Positions 17,826-25,704 of a DNA stretch of 64,000 nucleotides are shown here, piece after piece. This DNA comes from Amycolatopsis camponoti (lineage in GTDB: Bacteria > Actinomycetota > Actinomycetes > Mycobacteriales > Pseudonocardiaceae). The notes beneath the pieces were generated by a model. It saw only the letters and a program-made list of their open reading frames with translations. It made no database searches and was not told the origin of the DNA. The first letter of the stretch is position 1. The number at the start of each line of letters is the position of its first letter. The DNA is taken from the NCBI RefSeq assembly GCF_902497555.1, contig NZ_CABVGP010000002.1, positions 12,501 through 76,500 on the forward strand. Direction: 5' to 3'. Both the position numbers and the translations under genes were made by a program.

Positions 17826-18710
17826 TCATGCCGCGTCGCCGATCGGGGTCATCGGGACCGCGCGGACCTTCGGACGCGGCGTGCGGGACGCCTCGCCGAA
17901 GGCCAAGGCCAGCTCTCGCGCCACCTCTCGCGAGACCTGGCGCAGCTGGCGGACCGTGCAGCGGACCAGGACGATCCCCGTCGCCGCCAGCGCCAGGTGT
18001 GAGAAGCCGCCGGTGCTGGGGCCGCAGCGGTACTGCCAGGCCAGGCCGATCTCGTCCCACCACGCGTCCGCCTCGCCGATGCGGCGGCCACGGCGGTCGC
18101 AGATCGTCACGTCCCAGATCGGCGGCGGTAGACGCGCCGTCTCCAGCGCCTGCACCGCCAGGCCGTGGGCCTGGATCGGGCCCTCGTCCAGCTCGCGGAG
18201 CACCTTCCGGACCGCCGCCGTGCCGCGCTGGGGTCCTTCGGCCAGCTCCGTCAGCAGCTCCTGCCGATCGCACATGCCCCAGTAGAGCGGGAGCGTCAGC
18301 AGGTGGCGGATCCGCGCCGGGTCGGGCTCCGACCTCGCCAGGTCGAGCGCGGCCCGGGACGGCGGCGCGAACGGCAGCCCGTCGACCACCACCGGCGCCG
18401 GCATCCGGGCCGTGCGCGCCGCACTGACCCCGTCGCACGCCGCCACCCGGCAGTGGTCCGGCACCAGCAACCGGATCTCGTCGTCCGCCGGGCATTTCAC
18501 GCCGTGGGCCCGCAGCGCGTCGGCGCCCGTGACCACCGTCCGCGGTCCGTAGCGCGCCAGCGCGGCGTGCAGCAGCTGCTGCCGCGTGGGTGAGTCGTTG
18601 CGCAGCAGGACGACACCGGGGTGCAGGCGGCGCCACGGCCCACCGGGGCCGCAGAGCCGCCGGGTTCTTCGATCGGACACTCCGGCCCTGCGTAACTGTT
18701 CGAGGTTCAT
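17826..18710 (-). CDS. AbiEi-antitoxin-like / DUF559-type hypothetical protein
   Basis: 294 residues. The N-terminus (LEQLRRAGVSDRRTRRLCGPGGPWRRLHPGVVLLRNDSPTRQQ) resembles the winged-helix 'AbiEi' domain found at the start of many actinobacterial proteins, and the middle (TGADALRAHGV) continues that pattern. The C-terminus (GEADAWWDEIGLAWQYRCGP...LALAATGIVLVRCTVRQLRQ) looks like a degenerate PD-(D/E)xK nuclease-type fold. No toxin gene is adjacent, so this is probably a solitary family member. ATG 18710 is chosen because it opens the HTH; the frame extends to 18830 without need. Codon 6 is the rare TTA. Specific role unknown. Confidence 0.7.
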   Translation of the reverse strand: MNLEQLRRAGVSDRRTRRLCGPGGPWRRLHPGVVLLRNDSPTRQQLLHAALARYGPRTVVTGADALRAHGVKCPADDEIRLLVPDHCRVAACDGVSAARTARMPAPVVVDGLPFAPPSRAALDLARSEPDPARIRHLLTLPLYWGMCDRQELLTELAEGPQRGTAAVRKVLRELDEGPIQAHGLAVQALETARLPPPIWDVTICDRRGRRIGEADAWWDEIGLAWQYRCGPSTGGFSHLALAATGIVLVRCTVRQLRQVSREVARELALAFGEASRTPRPKVRAVPMTPIGDAA

Positions 18711-18831
18711 CACCTCGCATGAGCCGGGGTTACTGAGGGCCAGCGGGTCGGTGCATTGAGTAGCGGTCATGTATCGAGAATGACGGCTCGGCCAACCGGG
18801 TGGAACCCCATTCCCCGCAGCTGTGGACAAC

Positions 18832-18871
18832 TCGCCGGAATCCGCCCGTTAGCGGCCCGGCCTGTGGACAA
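18832..18871. promoter_or_regulatory. Pair of DnaA-box-like sequences (TGTGGACAA)
   Basis: TGTGGACAA at 18832-18840 and 18863-18871, 31 bases apart, both followed by CTC. The complement TTGTCCACA equals the preferred DnaA box of high-GC actinomycetes. They lie between the ABC1-kinase stop codon and the start of the AbiEi-like gene. Whether DnaA binds is untested. Confidence 0.45.
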
Positions 18872-18872
18872 C

Positions 18873-20213
18873 TCAGCCGGCGAAACCGGGCTGCCAGCGC
18901 TCCACGATGCCGCGCGCCGGGATCTCCGCGTCCAGCTGGCAGAGGATGCCCGTGGACCCGGCCGTCACCCGGTGGATCATCAGGTACTCGGGCGGCAGGT
19001 TGAGCGACCGCCCGACCCGGAAGTCGTTGCCGCGGCTGTCGCCGACCCGCCCCGCCTGCTTCTGCATCCACTTGCGGGTGAAGTGGAACGTCGGCTCCGC
19101 CAGCGGCTCGGTGAACGGCGCCAGATACGCGAGCACCTCGTCCGCGGTCAGGTCGCTGTCTGGCCGGATGAACCGGTTCCCGCGCAGCAGCCGCATCAGC
19201 CCGGCCGACTCGCCGTCGAGGGCCAGCCGCGTCATCTCGCCCAAGTGGCGGGGGATGCCGTCGGGCAGCCGGGCCACGCCGCCGAAGTCGATGACGCACA
19301 GCCGGTCGTCGCCGGTGATCATGAAGTTGCCCGGGTGCGGATCCGAGTGCAGCAGGTGGACGCGCTCGGGGGACGAGTAGTGGAACTCCGCCAGCAGCCG
19401 GCCCGCCAGGTTGCGGGTCTCGCGGTCGCCGTCCGCGATGACCTTCGACAACGGTGTGCCGGTCACCCACTCCGTCACGACGACCTTGGGTGCGCTGGCC
19501 ACCACGCGCGGCACCAGGATGCCGGGGTCGCCTTCGAACGCCTTCGCGAAGGCGCGCTGGTGCTGGGCCTCGGCCTGGTAGTCGAGCTCCTCGTTCATGC
19601 GCTCGGCGAGCTCGGCCAGCAGCGGCTTGACCTCCGTGCCGGGCACGAACGCCTGGAACAGCCTGCTGAACCGCTGCAGCTGCCGCAGGTCGCTGCGCAA
19701 CGCCTCGTCGGCGCCCGGGTACTGCACCTTGACTGCCACCTCGCGGCCGTCGTGCCAGACCGCGCGGTGCACTTGGCCGATGCTCGCGGCCGCCGCCGGC
19801 ACGTCGTCGAACGAGGCGAACCGGCTGCTCCAGGTGCGGCCCAGCTGCTCGGCGAGCACTCGGTGGGTCTGCCGGGCGGCCATCGGCGGCGCCGCGGCCT
19901 GCAGCTTCGTCAGCGCCTCGCGGTACGGCTTCGCCATGTCGTCCGGCACCGCCGCCTCGAACACGCTCAGCGCCTGGCCGAACTTCATCGCCCCGCCCTT
20001 GAGCGTGCCGAGCACCTCGAACAGCTGCTCAGCGGCCTTCGCCGAGAGCGTCGCGTTGACCTGCTCTGCGCTCTGACCGGCCAGCCGCTTGCCCCACCCG
20101 CCGACCGCCCGTCCGGCGATCCCGAGCGGCAGACTGGCGAGCTTGGCAGTACGGGCGGCACCCTTGCGCGGCATCGCGGGATCACGATCGCCTGGGTCGC
20201 GGAAGTCGGTCAC
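18873..20213 (-). CDS. ABC1/UbiB-family atypical kinase (AarF type)
   Basis: 446 residues, the length I recall for M. tuberculosis Rv3197. ABC1 features are present: the KxGQ motif (GAMKFGQALS), the alanine-rich AAAASIGQVH loop replacing a glycine-rich loop, the VAVKVQYPG lysine, the ExD-type stretch NEELDYQAEAQ, HSDPHPGNF catalytic loop and VIDFGGV metal site. UbiB-type kinases show ATPase activity linked to isoprenoid/quinone metabolism; in mycobacteria this one has been associated with macrolide resistance and whiB7. GTG 20213 (VTDFRDPGDRDPAMPRKG) is chosen for length; ATG 20174 is an alternative. Confidence 0.92.
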   Translation of the reverse strand: MTDFRDPGDRDPAMPRKGAARTAKLASLPLGIAGRAVGGWGKRLAGQSAEQVNATLSAKAAEQLFEVLGTLKGGAMKFGQALSVFEAAVPDDMAKPYREALTKLQAAAPPMAARQTHRVLAEQLGRTWSSRFASFDDVPAAAASIGQVHRAVWHDGREVAVKVQYPGADEALRSDLRQLQRFSRLFQAFVPGTEVKPLLAELAERMNEELDYQAEAQHQRAFAKAFEGDPGILVPRVVASAPKVVVTEWVTGTPLSKVIADGDRETRNLAGRLLAEFHYSSPERVHLLHSDPHPGNFMITGDDRLCVIDFGGVARLPDGIPRHLGEMTRLALDGESAGLMRLLRGNRFIRPDSDLTADEVLAYLAPFTEPLAEPTFHFTRKWMQKQAGRVGDSRGNDFRVGRSLNLPPEYLMIHRVTAGSTGILCQLDAEIPARGIVERWQPGFAG

Positions 20214-20273
20214 CCCCGCGATTCTGCCTTGCGACCTCGGCGGCGCGCAGCCCGCTCGCAACGTCTTAGTGGC

Positions 20274-21320
20274 CTACGTCTCCTGTCGCAGCACCAAGGC
20301 GCCGCAACCACACCGCGGGTGCGGGGGCCAGCCGCGGTGGCGGATGCGGCCGTCGAAGGCGTCGATCTCCAGGGTCGCGTTCCACGCGGGCGGCGCCGGC
20401 TCGGCGGGGGAGAGCAGGCGCATGGCCTGCGCGACGGCCAGCGAGGCGCAGGCGTGGACCGCGCCGAGATCGGGCCGCTGGTGCCGGCCGGTCAGCTGTC
20501 CGGCGACGCGGGGCCAGCACGGGTCGAGGTCGGTCCGGTGCAGGTCGGCGCAGCGCAGGCACGAACTGCGGCCCGGGACGACCAGCGGCCCGACGATGCC
20601 CGTTCCGTCGCGGATTCGGGCGGCCATGTGCGGGACGCCTTCCTCCATCAGCTCGGCGACGACCTCCGGCGCGGGGACGACGGCGTCGGTGAGCAGCGCC
20701 AGCTCCGGGTACCGGTCGTGCAGGCGGGTGACGCGGACTTCGGGGTCGACGCGGCGGAGCAGGTCGCCGAGGGCATGGCGCCGGGATCGGCCCAGGTCGG
20801 CTTCGGTGAACCCGGTGCCCAGGTCGTGCTCGGTCACCGTGCCGGGCAGCTCCAGCTCGACGTGCCCGATCCCGGCGTTGGCCAGCAGCACGGCGACGGC
20901 GACCGCCACCCGGCCGTCGCCGTGCACGGTGACCGCGCTGGCGCGCCGCCGCTCCATGAGGGCGCTCTGGTGGTGGCGCGCCCGCAGCGACCAGAAGCCG
21001 GTTTCGCCGCGGAGACCCGGGCCGTCCGGGCGTCCGGCGTCGGTGACCAGGCCGAGCGCGGCCAATTGCCGCAGCAGGGTGCGCAGCTGGTCGCGGTGTT
21101 CGCTCTCGGCGAGCAAGAGCCGCTCGACGGGCTTGCTGCCGTCGAGTTTTCGCAGCCGCGCGACGAGGCGGGGCGGCAGGCCTTCGACGATCACGCCGTG
21201 ACGCGGGTCGAGCCCGAGCTGGATCTCGCGCGGGCCGCGTTCGAGCACCGTGATGCCCGGGAGCAGGGCGGGATGGGCCGGCAGGAGCACCGGAGGCATG
21301 TCCGCGGTGGAGAAGATCAT
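20274..21320 (-). CDS. ThiF/cyclodehydratase-like dinucleotide-binding protein
   Basis: About 348 residues. The central part has a Rossmann-like segment (SAVTVHGDGRVAVAVAVLLANAGIGHVELELPGTV) and the C-terminal part has CLRCADLHRTDLDPCWP, followed near the end by HPRCGCGALV; these cysteine pairs resemble the zinc site of ThiF/E1-like and ocin-ThiF proteins. No catalytic adenylation arginine set can be assigned with certainty. Its place between the ABC1 kinase and metalloproteases matches Rv3196 in M. tuberculosis. No precursor peptide or YcaO gene is nearby, so a RiPP role is not supported. The start is uncertain: ATG 21320 or 21299, neither with a strong ribosome site. Confidence 0.75.
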   Translation of the reverse strand: MIFSTADMPPVLLPAHPALLPGITVLERGPREIQLGLDPRHGVIVEGLPPRLVARLRKLDGSKPVERLLLAESEHRDQLRTLLRQLAALGLVTDAGRPDGPGLRGETGFWSLRARHHQSALMERRRASAVTVHGDGRVAVAVAVLLANAGIGHVELELPGTVTEHDLGTGFTEADLGRSRRHALGDLLRRVDPEVRVTRLHDRYPELALLTDAVVPAPEVVAELMEEGVPHMAARIRDGTGIVGPLVVPGRSSCLRCADLHRTDLDPCWPRVAGQLTGRHQRPDLGAVHACASLAVAQAMRLLSPAEPAPPAWNATLEIDAFDGRIRHRGWPPHPRCGCGALVLRQET

Positions 21321-21380
21321 GTCCGAAGAATGGCATCCGGAGGCGGCGGCCGAGCCCGGGAAGGCGCCGGATCGGCCGAG

Positions 21381-21410
21381 TTGTCCACAAGTGAAGTGGG
21401 CTGTGGACAA
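21381..21410. promoter_or_regulatory. Inverted pair of DnaA-box-like sequences
   Basis: TTGTCCACA (21381-21389) and TGTGGACAA (21402-21410) face each other 12 bases apart. With flanks they form GAGTTGTCCACA ... TGTGGACAACTC, a 12-bp inverted repeat. The pair sits in the divergent promoter region between the ThiF-like gene and the YgjP-like gene. It could be a DnaA site or an operator for an unknown regulator. Confidence 0.5.
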
Positions 21411-21469
21411 CTCGGCTCTGTGACCTCAATGCGCTCGGAGTTGTCGGTGCCGGGCCTTACCGTTGTCGG

Positions 21470-22060
21470 GTGGTCGAAGCACAGACGCCCTCGCTGAGAG
21501 GCAGGGGGGAAACGAACCCCTCGTCGGACACACCGGAACACAAGGTCGAAGTGCGGCGCAGCCAGCGCCGGCACCGGACGGTCACCGCGTATTGGAAGGA
21601 TGACACGCTCATCGTGCTCATCCCCGCGCGGATGACCAGGGCGGAGGAGAAACACTGGGTCGCCGAGATGGAGCGCAAGCTGCAGCGCTCGGAACCACGC
21701 CGGCCGGCACCCCCGAAGACGTCGGACGACGCCCTGCTGGCGCGCTGCGCGCTGCTGTCGGGCAAGTATCTGGATGGCAACGCGGTGCCGGCGAGCGTCC
21801 GCTGGGTGCCGCCGATGCGCACGCGGTGGGCGTCCTGCACGCCGGTCGACGCGACCATCCGGGTCAGCGACCGGCTGCGGAAGGTCCCGCCGTGGGTGCT
21901 GGACTACGTGCTGGTGCACGAGCTGGCGCACCTGCGCGAGCCCGGGCACGACGCGGCGTTCTGGGCCCTGGTGCGGAAGTATCCGAAGACCGATCGGGCG
22001 ATGGGATATCTCGAGGGGTTGGCGGCCGCCGCCGGGTGGGGGATCGACACCGAGTGCTGA
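21470..22060 (+). CDS. YgjP-like M48-type zinc metallopeptidase
   Basis: 196 residues with the zincin motif HELAHL (150-155) and a third ligand candidate His160, after the typical RWGSC-like box (MRTRWASCTPVDATIRVSDRLRKVPPWVLDYVLVHELAH). This is the YgjP/DUF45 family. It is soluble with no signal peptide, so it is intracellular. Its substrate is unknown; in some bacteria family members sit with restriction systems, which is not the case here. GTG 21470 is the first start in the frame. Confidence 0.88.
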   Translation: MVEAQTPSLRGRGETNPSSDTPEHKVEVRRSQRRHRTVTAYWKDDTLIVLIPARMTRAEEKHWVAEMERKLQRSEPRRPAPPKTSDDALLARCALLSGKYLDGNAVPASVRWVPPMRTRWASCTPVDATIRVSDRLRKVPPWVLDYVLVHELAHLREPGHDAAFWALVRKYPKTDRAMGYLEGLAAAAGWGIDTEC

Positions 22061-22180
22061 GCGGGTGACGTGACCGGGGCGGTCCGCTGCGGCGGGCCGC
22101 CCCGGCTGCGTGGACGGGCGCGGTCCGAGAGGCTGCACGCCTGGTGGGTCGGCGTACCGGGACGGCCGGCTTGCGTGCGT

Positions 22181-22285
22181 GGAGGGGCATCACGCGTGAT
22201 CAGAGGGGCATCACGCGTGTCTGGAGGGGCATCACGCGTGCCTGGGCGGACGACACGCGTGCCTGGGCGGACGACACAGTCGGCG
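22181..22285. repeat. 21-bp tandem repeat array 2 (about five units)
   Basis: Units at 22181, 22202, 22223, 22244 and 22265, each exactly 21 bases. The first three read GGAGGGGCATCACGCGTG plus three bases; the fourth switches to GGGCGGACGACACGCGTG; the fifth is decayed. This is the reverse complement of the repeat family in array 1 (2161-2366), including both sub-types (the ATGCC type and the TCGTCC type). A perfect 12-bp palindrome ATCACGCGTGAT occupies 22189-22200. It lies between two convergently transcribed protease genes, with no coding potential. Confidence 0.9.
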
Positions 22286-22338
22286 GGGACGGGAACGGGC
22301 GCCTCGCCGAGCGGGGCGCCCGTTCCGCCGAACTGGGT

Positions 22339-23721
22339 TCAGCTGTGGCCTTCGCCGTCGCTTTCCTCCGAGGCCGGAGGGGTCTCCTTGGCCTTCTCGT
22401 CGCGCTTCGAACGCTCGGACTGCTCCGTGCGCTCCAGCTCCGCGATCGGGTCGAGGTCGTCGATCGAACCCGCCGAACCGACGTGGTCCGCGAAGTCGAT
22501 CGGCTCGTCCAGGTCCTCCGCCGTCGGCATCAGGTCCGGGTGGGACCACAGGCCGTCGCGCTTCTCCAGGCCGTGGCGGTCGCCCACCAGCTTCCACAGG
22601 TTCGATGCGTCCCTCATGCGGCGGGGGCGCAGCTCCAGGCCGACCAGCGTGGCGAACGTCTGCTCCGCCGGGCCGCCCGTCGCGCGGCGGCGGCGCAGCG
22701 TCTCGCGCAGTGCGTCCGCTCCCGGGAGGCGGTCGCCGACCGCTTCCGCCACCACTACGTCGACCCAGCCCTCGACCAGGGCCAGCAGCGTCTCGAGGCG
22801 CCGCAGCGCGCCCTTCTGCTCCTCCGTTGTCTGGGGCTCCAGCAGGCCGGACGACATCGCTTCCTCGATGCTCGCCGGGTTGGCCGGGTCGATCCGGCCG
22901 GCCAGCGACTCCAGGGCCGACGTGTCCACCGAGATGCCGTGCGCGAACTCCTCGACCGTCGCCAGCAGGCGCTGGCGCAGCCACGGCACGTGCGTGAACA
23001 GCCGCTGGTGCGCGGCCTCGCGCGCGGCCAGGAACACCAGGATCTCGCTCGTCGGCAGCTCGAGGCCCTCGGCGAACTTCTCGATGTTCGCCGGCAGCAG
23101 CGCGGACGTCCCGGCCGGGGCCAGGGGCAGCCCGATCTCGGACGAAGTCAGCATCTCCGACGCCAGCTGGGCCAGCGCCTGGCCGAGCTGGGACCCGAAG
23201 GCCATCCCGCCCATCTGCCCCATCATCTGCAGCAGCGGGCCGGCGGCTTCCTTGGCCTCCGCGGGCAGCGCCTCCATCCAGGCACCCGACACCTGGCGGG
23301 CGACCGGGTCGCACAGCCGCTGCCACGTCGGCAGGGTCTTCTCGACCCAGGTGCGCGGCGACCAGGCGACCGTCGACGTCGCGCCCGCGGGGAACTGCGT
23401 CGCCGCGTCGAGCCAGAGCTCGGCGAGGTGGGCGGCGTCGCGGACGGCGGCGTTCGAGTCGTCTCCGCCGGAGAAGCCGAGGCGGCTTTCGCCGGTGTTG
23501 CCGGCGCTGCCCAGGGTCTGGAGGGCGATCTGCTTGGCGAGGTCGTAGTTCACCGGCCCGCTGGAAGTACCGGCCTGGCTGAGCATCTGGCCCAGCTGGC
23601 TCAGCATCTGCCCGAGCTGGTTGAAGGCCTCGGCGCCGGACTGCTGTCCGCCTTCCGAGGGGTCGTTCTCACCTCGTTTGTCGGGATCGGAAGGTCCGAA
23701 GCCGAACGGGGGTTTGCTCAT
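22339..23721 (-). CDS. Zinc-dependent metalloprotease-like protein (DUF2342)
   Basis: 460 residues, the counterpart of M. tuberculosis Rv3195. The N-terminus has repeated QLGQML segments (FNQLGQMLSQLGQMLSQAG) and glutamine/methionine-rich helices (LLQMMGQMGGMAFGSQLGQALAQL). The family signature LAAREAAHQRLFTHVPWLRQRL and VEEFAHGISVD follow, which annotators treat as a metalloprotease-like zinc site, although a canonical HExxH is absent. The C-terminus is acidic and probably disordered (SERSKRDEKAKETPPASEESDGEGHS). It is divergent from the PDZ/Lon protease with about 90 bases between. Actual proteolytic activity is unproven. Confidence 0.88.
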   Translation of the reverse strand: MSKPPFGFGPSDPDKRGENDPSEGGQQSGAEAFNQLGQMLSQLGQMLSQAGTSSGPVNYDLAKQIALQTLGSAGNTGESRLGFSGGDDSNAAVRDAAHLAELWLDAATQFPAGATSTVAWSPRTWVEKTLPTWQRLCDPVARQVSGAWMEALPAEAKEAAGPLLQMMGQMGGMAFGSQLGQALAQLASEMLTSSEIGLPLAPAGTSALLPANIEKFAEGLELPTSEILVFLAAREAAHQRLFTHVPWLRQRLLATVEEFAHGISVDTSALESLAGRIDPANPASIEEAMSSGLLEPQTTEEQKGALRRLETLLALVEGWVDVVVAEAVGDRLPGADALRETLRRRRATGGPAEQTFATLVGLELRPRRMRDASNLWKLVGDRHGLEKRDGLWSHPDLMPTAEDLDEPIDFADHVGSAGSIDDLDPIAELERTEQSERSKRDEKAKETPPASEESDGEGHS

Positions 23722-23812
23722 GCGTCCACCGTACGCGGGTCGGGAAGGCTCCAGCGCGTCATGTGCGTGGCCTTCACCGGGAAGCGAACGCGGTCACCGT
23801 ACGCTGTCGGGC

Positions 23813-24919
23813 GTGACCAAGTCCTCCGAGCAGACCGCGCCCGCGAAGAGCAGCCCGGACCCCGGCACCGAGGCCGGCGGCGAGGCCCGGCGGATGACCC
23901 GCCGCGGCTGGACGCTCGTGGTCAGCGGCTCGCTGTTCCTGATCTTCGTGGTCCTCGGCCTGGTCGTGCCGGTGCCGTTCGTGGCGATCAGCCCGGGCCC
24001 GACCTACGACACGCTGGGTCGCGACGCCGCGGGCAACCCGGTCATCCAGGTCACCGGGCACGAGACCCACCCGACGACCGGCGAGCTGCGGATGACGACC
24101 GTCTCGCTGCACGACGGCGTCACGCTCTTCCAGGGCCTCGGCTTCTGGGCCAGCGGCCGCTACGCGCTCGCGCCCCGCGAGGAGTACTTCAAGCCGGGCG
24201 AGACCAACGAACAGGTCAAGCAGGAGAACATCCAGCAGCTGCAGGACTCGCAGTCGAACGCCCAGGTCGCCGCCCTGCGCAAGCTCGGCTACCCGATCAA
24301 GGTGCTGGCGAAGCAGATCGTCTCCGGCAGCCCGGCAGACCACGTGCTCGCCCCCGGCGACAAGCTGATCACGGTGAACGGCAAGAAGATCGTCGAAGCC
24401 GCGGACGTCCGGGCCGCGCTGGCCGGCACCCTGCCCGGCCAGACCGTCCAGATCACCTTCCAGTCGGACGGCCAGCCGGAGCGCACCGTGCCGCTCACGC
24501 TCGCTTCGCGCCCCGACCGCAAGGAGGGCTTCATCGGCCTCACCGCGGTCGACCGCGCCGAGGCGCCGTTCAACGTCAACATCTCCCTGCAGGACGTCGG
24601 CGGGCCGTCGGCCGGGCTGATGTTCACCCTCGCGATCATCGACCGGGTCAAGGGCGACGACATCGCCGGGGGGCGGCACATCGCCGGCACCGGCGAGATC
24701 ACCGAGACGGGCGAGGTCGACCCGATCGGCGGGATCTCGTTCAAGGTCGTCGGCGCGCGCGAGGCAGGCGCCACCGACTTCCTGGTGCCCGAGCACAACT
24801 GCGCCGAGGCCAAGACCACCGCGCCCGACGGCCTCAACCTCATCAAGGTGTCCACACTGGACGACGCGCTCGCGCAGCTGGCCAACCTGAAGGCGGGCCG
24901 CCCGACGGCCTCCTGCTAG
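23813..24919 (+). CDS. Membrane-anchored PDZ/Lon-type serine protease
   Basis: 368 residues (Rv3194c-type). One N-terminal membrane helix (WTLVVSGSLFLIFVVLGLVV, about 33-52), then an extracytoplasmic region, a PDZ domain (IVSGSPADHVLAPGDKLITVNGKKI, about 169-193) and a Lon S16 domain with Ser266 in GGPSAGLMF and Lys311 in GGISFKVVGA, the Lon-type Ser-Lys dyad. It should cleave membrane or exported substrates on the outer face. GTG 23813 gives a short cytoplasmic tail ahead of the helix. Its stop overlaps the convergent PPA1309 gene stop (CTAG). Confidence 0.93.
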   Translation: MTKSSEQTAPAKSSPDPGTEAGGEARRMTRRGWTLVVSGSLFLIFVVLGLVVPVPFVAISPGPTYDTLGRDAAGNPVIQVTGHETHPTTGELRMTTVSLHDGVTLFQGLGFWASGRYALAPREEYFKPGETNEQVKQENIQQLQDSQSNAQVAALRKLGYPIKVLAKQIVSGSPADHVLAPGDKLITVNGKKIVEAADVRAALAGTLPGQTVQITFQSDGQPERTVPLTLASRPDRKEGFIGLTAVDRAEAPFNVNISLQDVGGPSAGLMFTLAIIDRVKGDDIAGGRHIAGTGEITETGEVDPIGGISFKVVGAREAGATDFLVPEHNCAEAKTTAPDGLNLIKVSTLDDALAQLANLKAGRPTASC

Positions 24920-25467
24920 GGGAGGAGCGTCGCCTTGAGGGCCTCGAGGAGGTTCGGGGCGAGGTCGGGACTCTCGACGATCTCGTCGATCGACTCGTCC
25001 GACCCCTCGGCCGTCCCGATGCCGCGCAGCCGCATGACGCACGCGCCGTTGCCCTCGCGCAGGACCGCGGCCACCAGCCGGGCCTCCGTCCGCTGCGGGT
25101 GGTCGGCGGCCGCGCGGCGCAGGCTCTCCGCGTCGGCCTCCGCGACGTCCGGCAGCTCCGACTCCGAGCCCGGCGGCAGCACGATGATCTCCTGGGCGAG
25201 CGCGCACCCGATCACCAGATCGGGCCACGCGATCCGGGCCAGCGCGTCGGCGAGGTCGCCATCGGGCAGCGCTTCCTGCGCCACCGGCGTCAGCGGGTTC
25301 GCCCGGTCGAGCTGCCCGGCCAGCTCCGGCTGCTCGTCCAGCAGCGCCGCCGTCGGCACCAGCGCGAACAGCTGCGGCGGCTGGTCCCAGCCGTTCGCGG
25401 CCATGAAGTCTTCGATCTCGCGCGCGAGAGCGGCCACGCCGGCCTGCTGCTGCGGTTCCATGCGCAT
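24916..25467 (-). CDS. PPA1309 family protein
   Basis: 183 residues, a conserved actinobacterial family of unknown function. The start motif (ALAREIEDFMAANGWDQPPQLFALVPTAALLDEQPEL) and the middle (PDGDLADALARIAWPDLVIGCALAQEIIVLPP) are typical, and the rest is an acidic alpha/beta domain. It is soluble and cytoplasmic, has no enzyme motif that I recognise, and is divergent from the UPF0182 gene. ATG 25467 is the first start; ATG 25461 is equally possible. Confidence 0.8.
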   Translation of the reverse strand: MRMEPQQQAGVAALAREIEDFMAANGWDQPPQLFALVPTAALLDEQPELAGQLDRANPLTPVAQEALPDGDLADALARIAWPDLVIGCALAQEIIVLPPGSESELPDVAEADAESLRRAAADHPQRTEARLVAAVLREGNGACVMRLRGIGTAEGSDESIDEIVESPDLAPNLLEALKATLLP

Positions 25468-25475
25468 ATGGTGTC

Positions 25476-25567
25476 AGAGCCTTGTCCTGGTCAGCCCGCC
25501 ACGCCCCGCACACCGGCCGCGGGTTCGCGCCGACGCCATGTGGCGGGCGACGGCTGGACAAGGCTCT
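25476..25567. promoter_or_regulatory. Long stem-loop in the PPA1309/UPF0182 divergent region
   Basis: AGAGCCTTGTCC (25476-25487) pairs exactly with GGACAAGGCTCT (25556-25567), and nested CCCGCCAC (25495-25502) pairs with GTGGCGGG (25540-25547), giving a ~92-base structure with two perfect stems. It lies 137 bases before the UPF0182 start and 9 bases upstream of the PPA1309 start codon. It may be a leader RNA structure or a paired binding site. Confidence 0.6.
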
Positions 25568-25704
25568 CCAGCCGGTCCGCGAGACCACGCCGGGAGTCCG
25601 ATTCGGGCGGGTCCCGGGAACTTCCCACGGCATCCGTAGAGTTAGGGAATCAGGGGGCGCGAGCGCCCCTGTTCAAGTGCTGACGAATGACAGGAGCGTG
25701 CACC

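Noticed and set aside
20274..21320. ThiF-like protein as part of a peptide-natural-product cluster
   Set aside because: No YcaO, dehydrogenase or precursor-peptide gene is nearby, and gene order matches a conserved housekeeping region.
22144..25683. 1179-codon plus-strand frame
   Set aside because: It runs antisense through the DUF2342 gene and out of frame through the PDZ protease; both of those have clear families, this has none.
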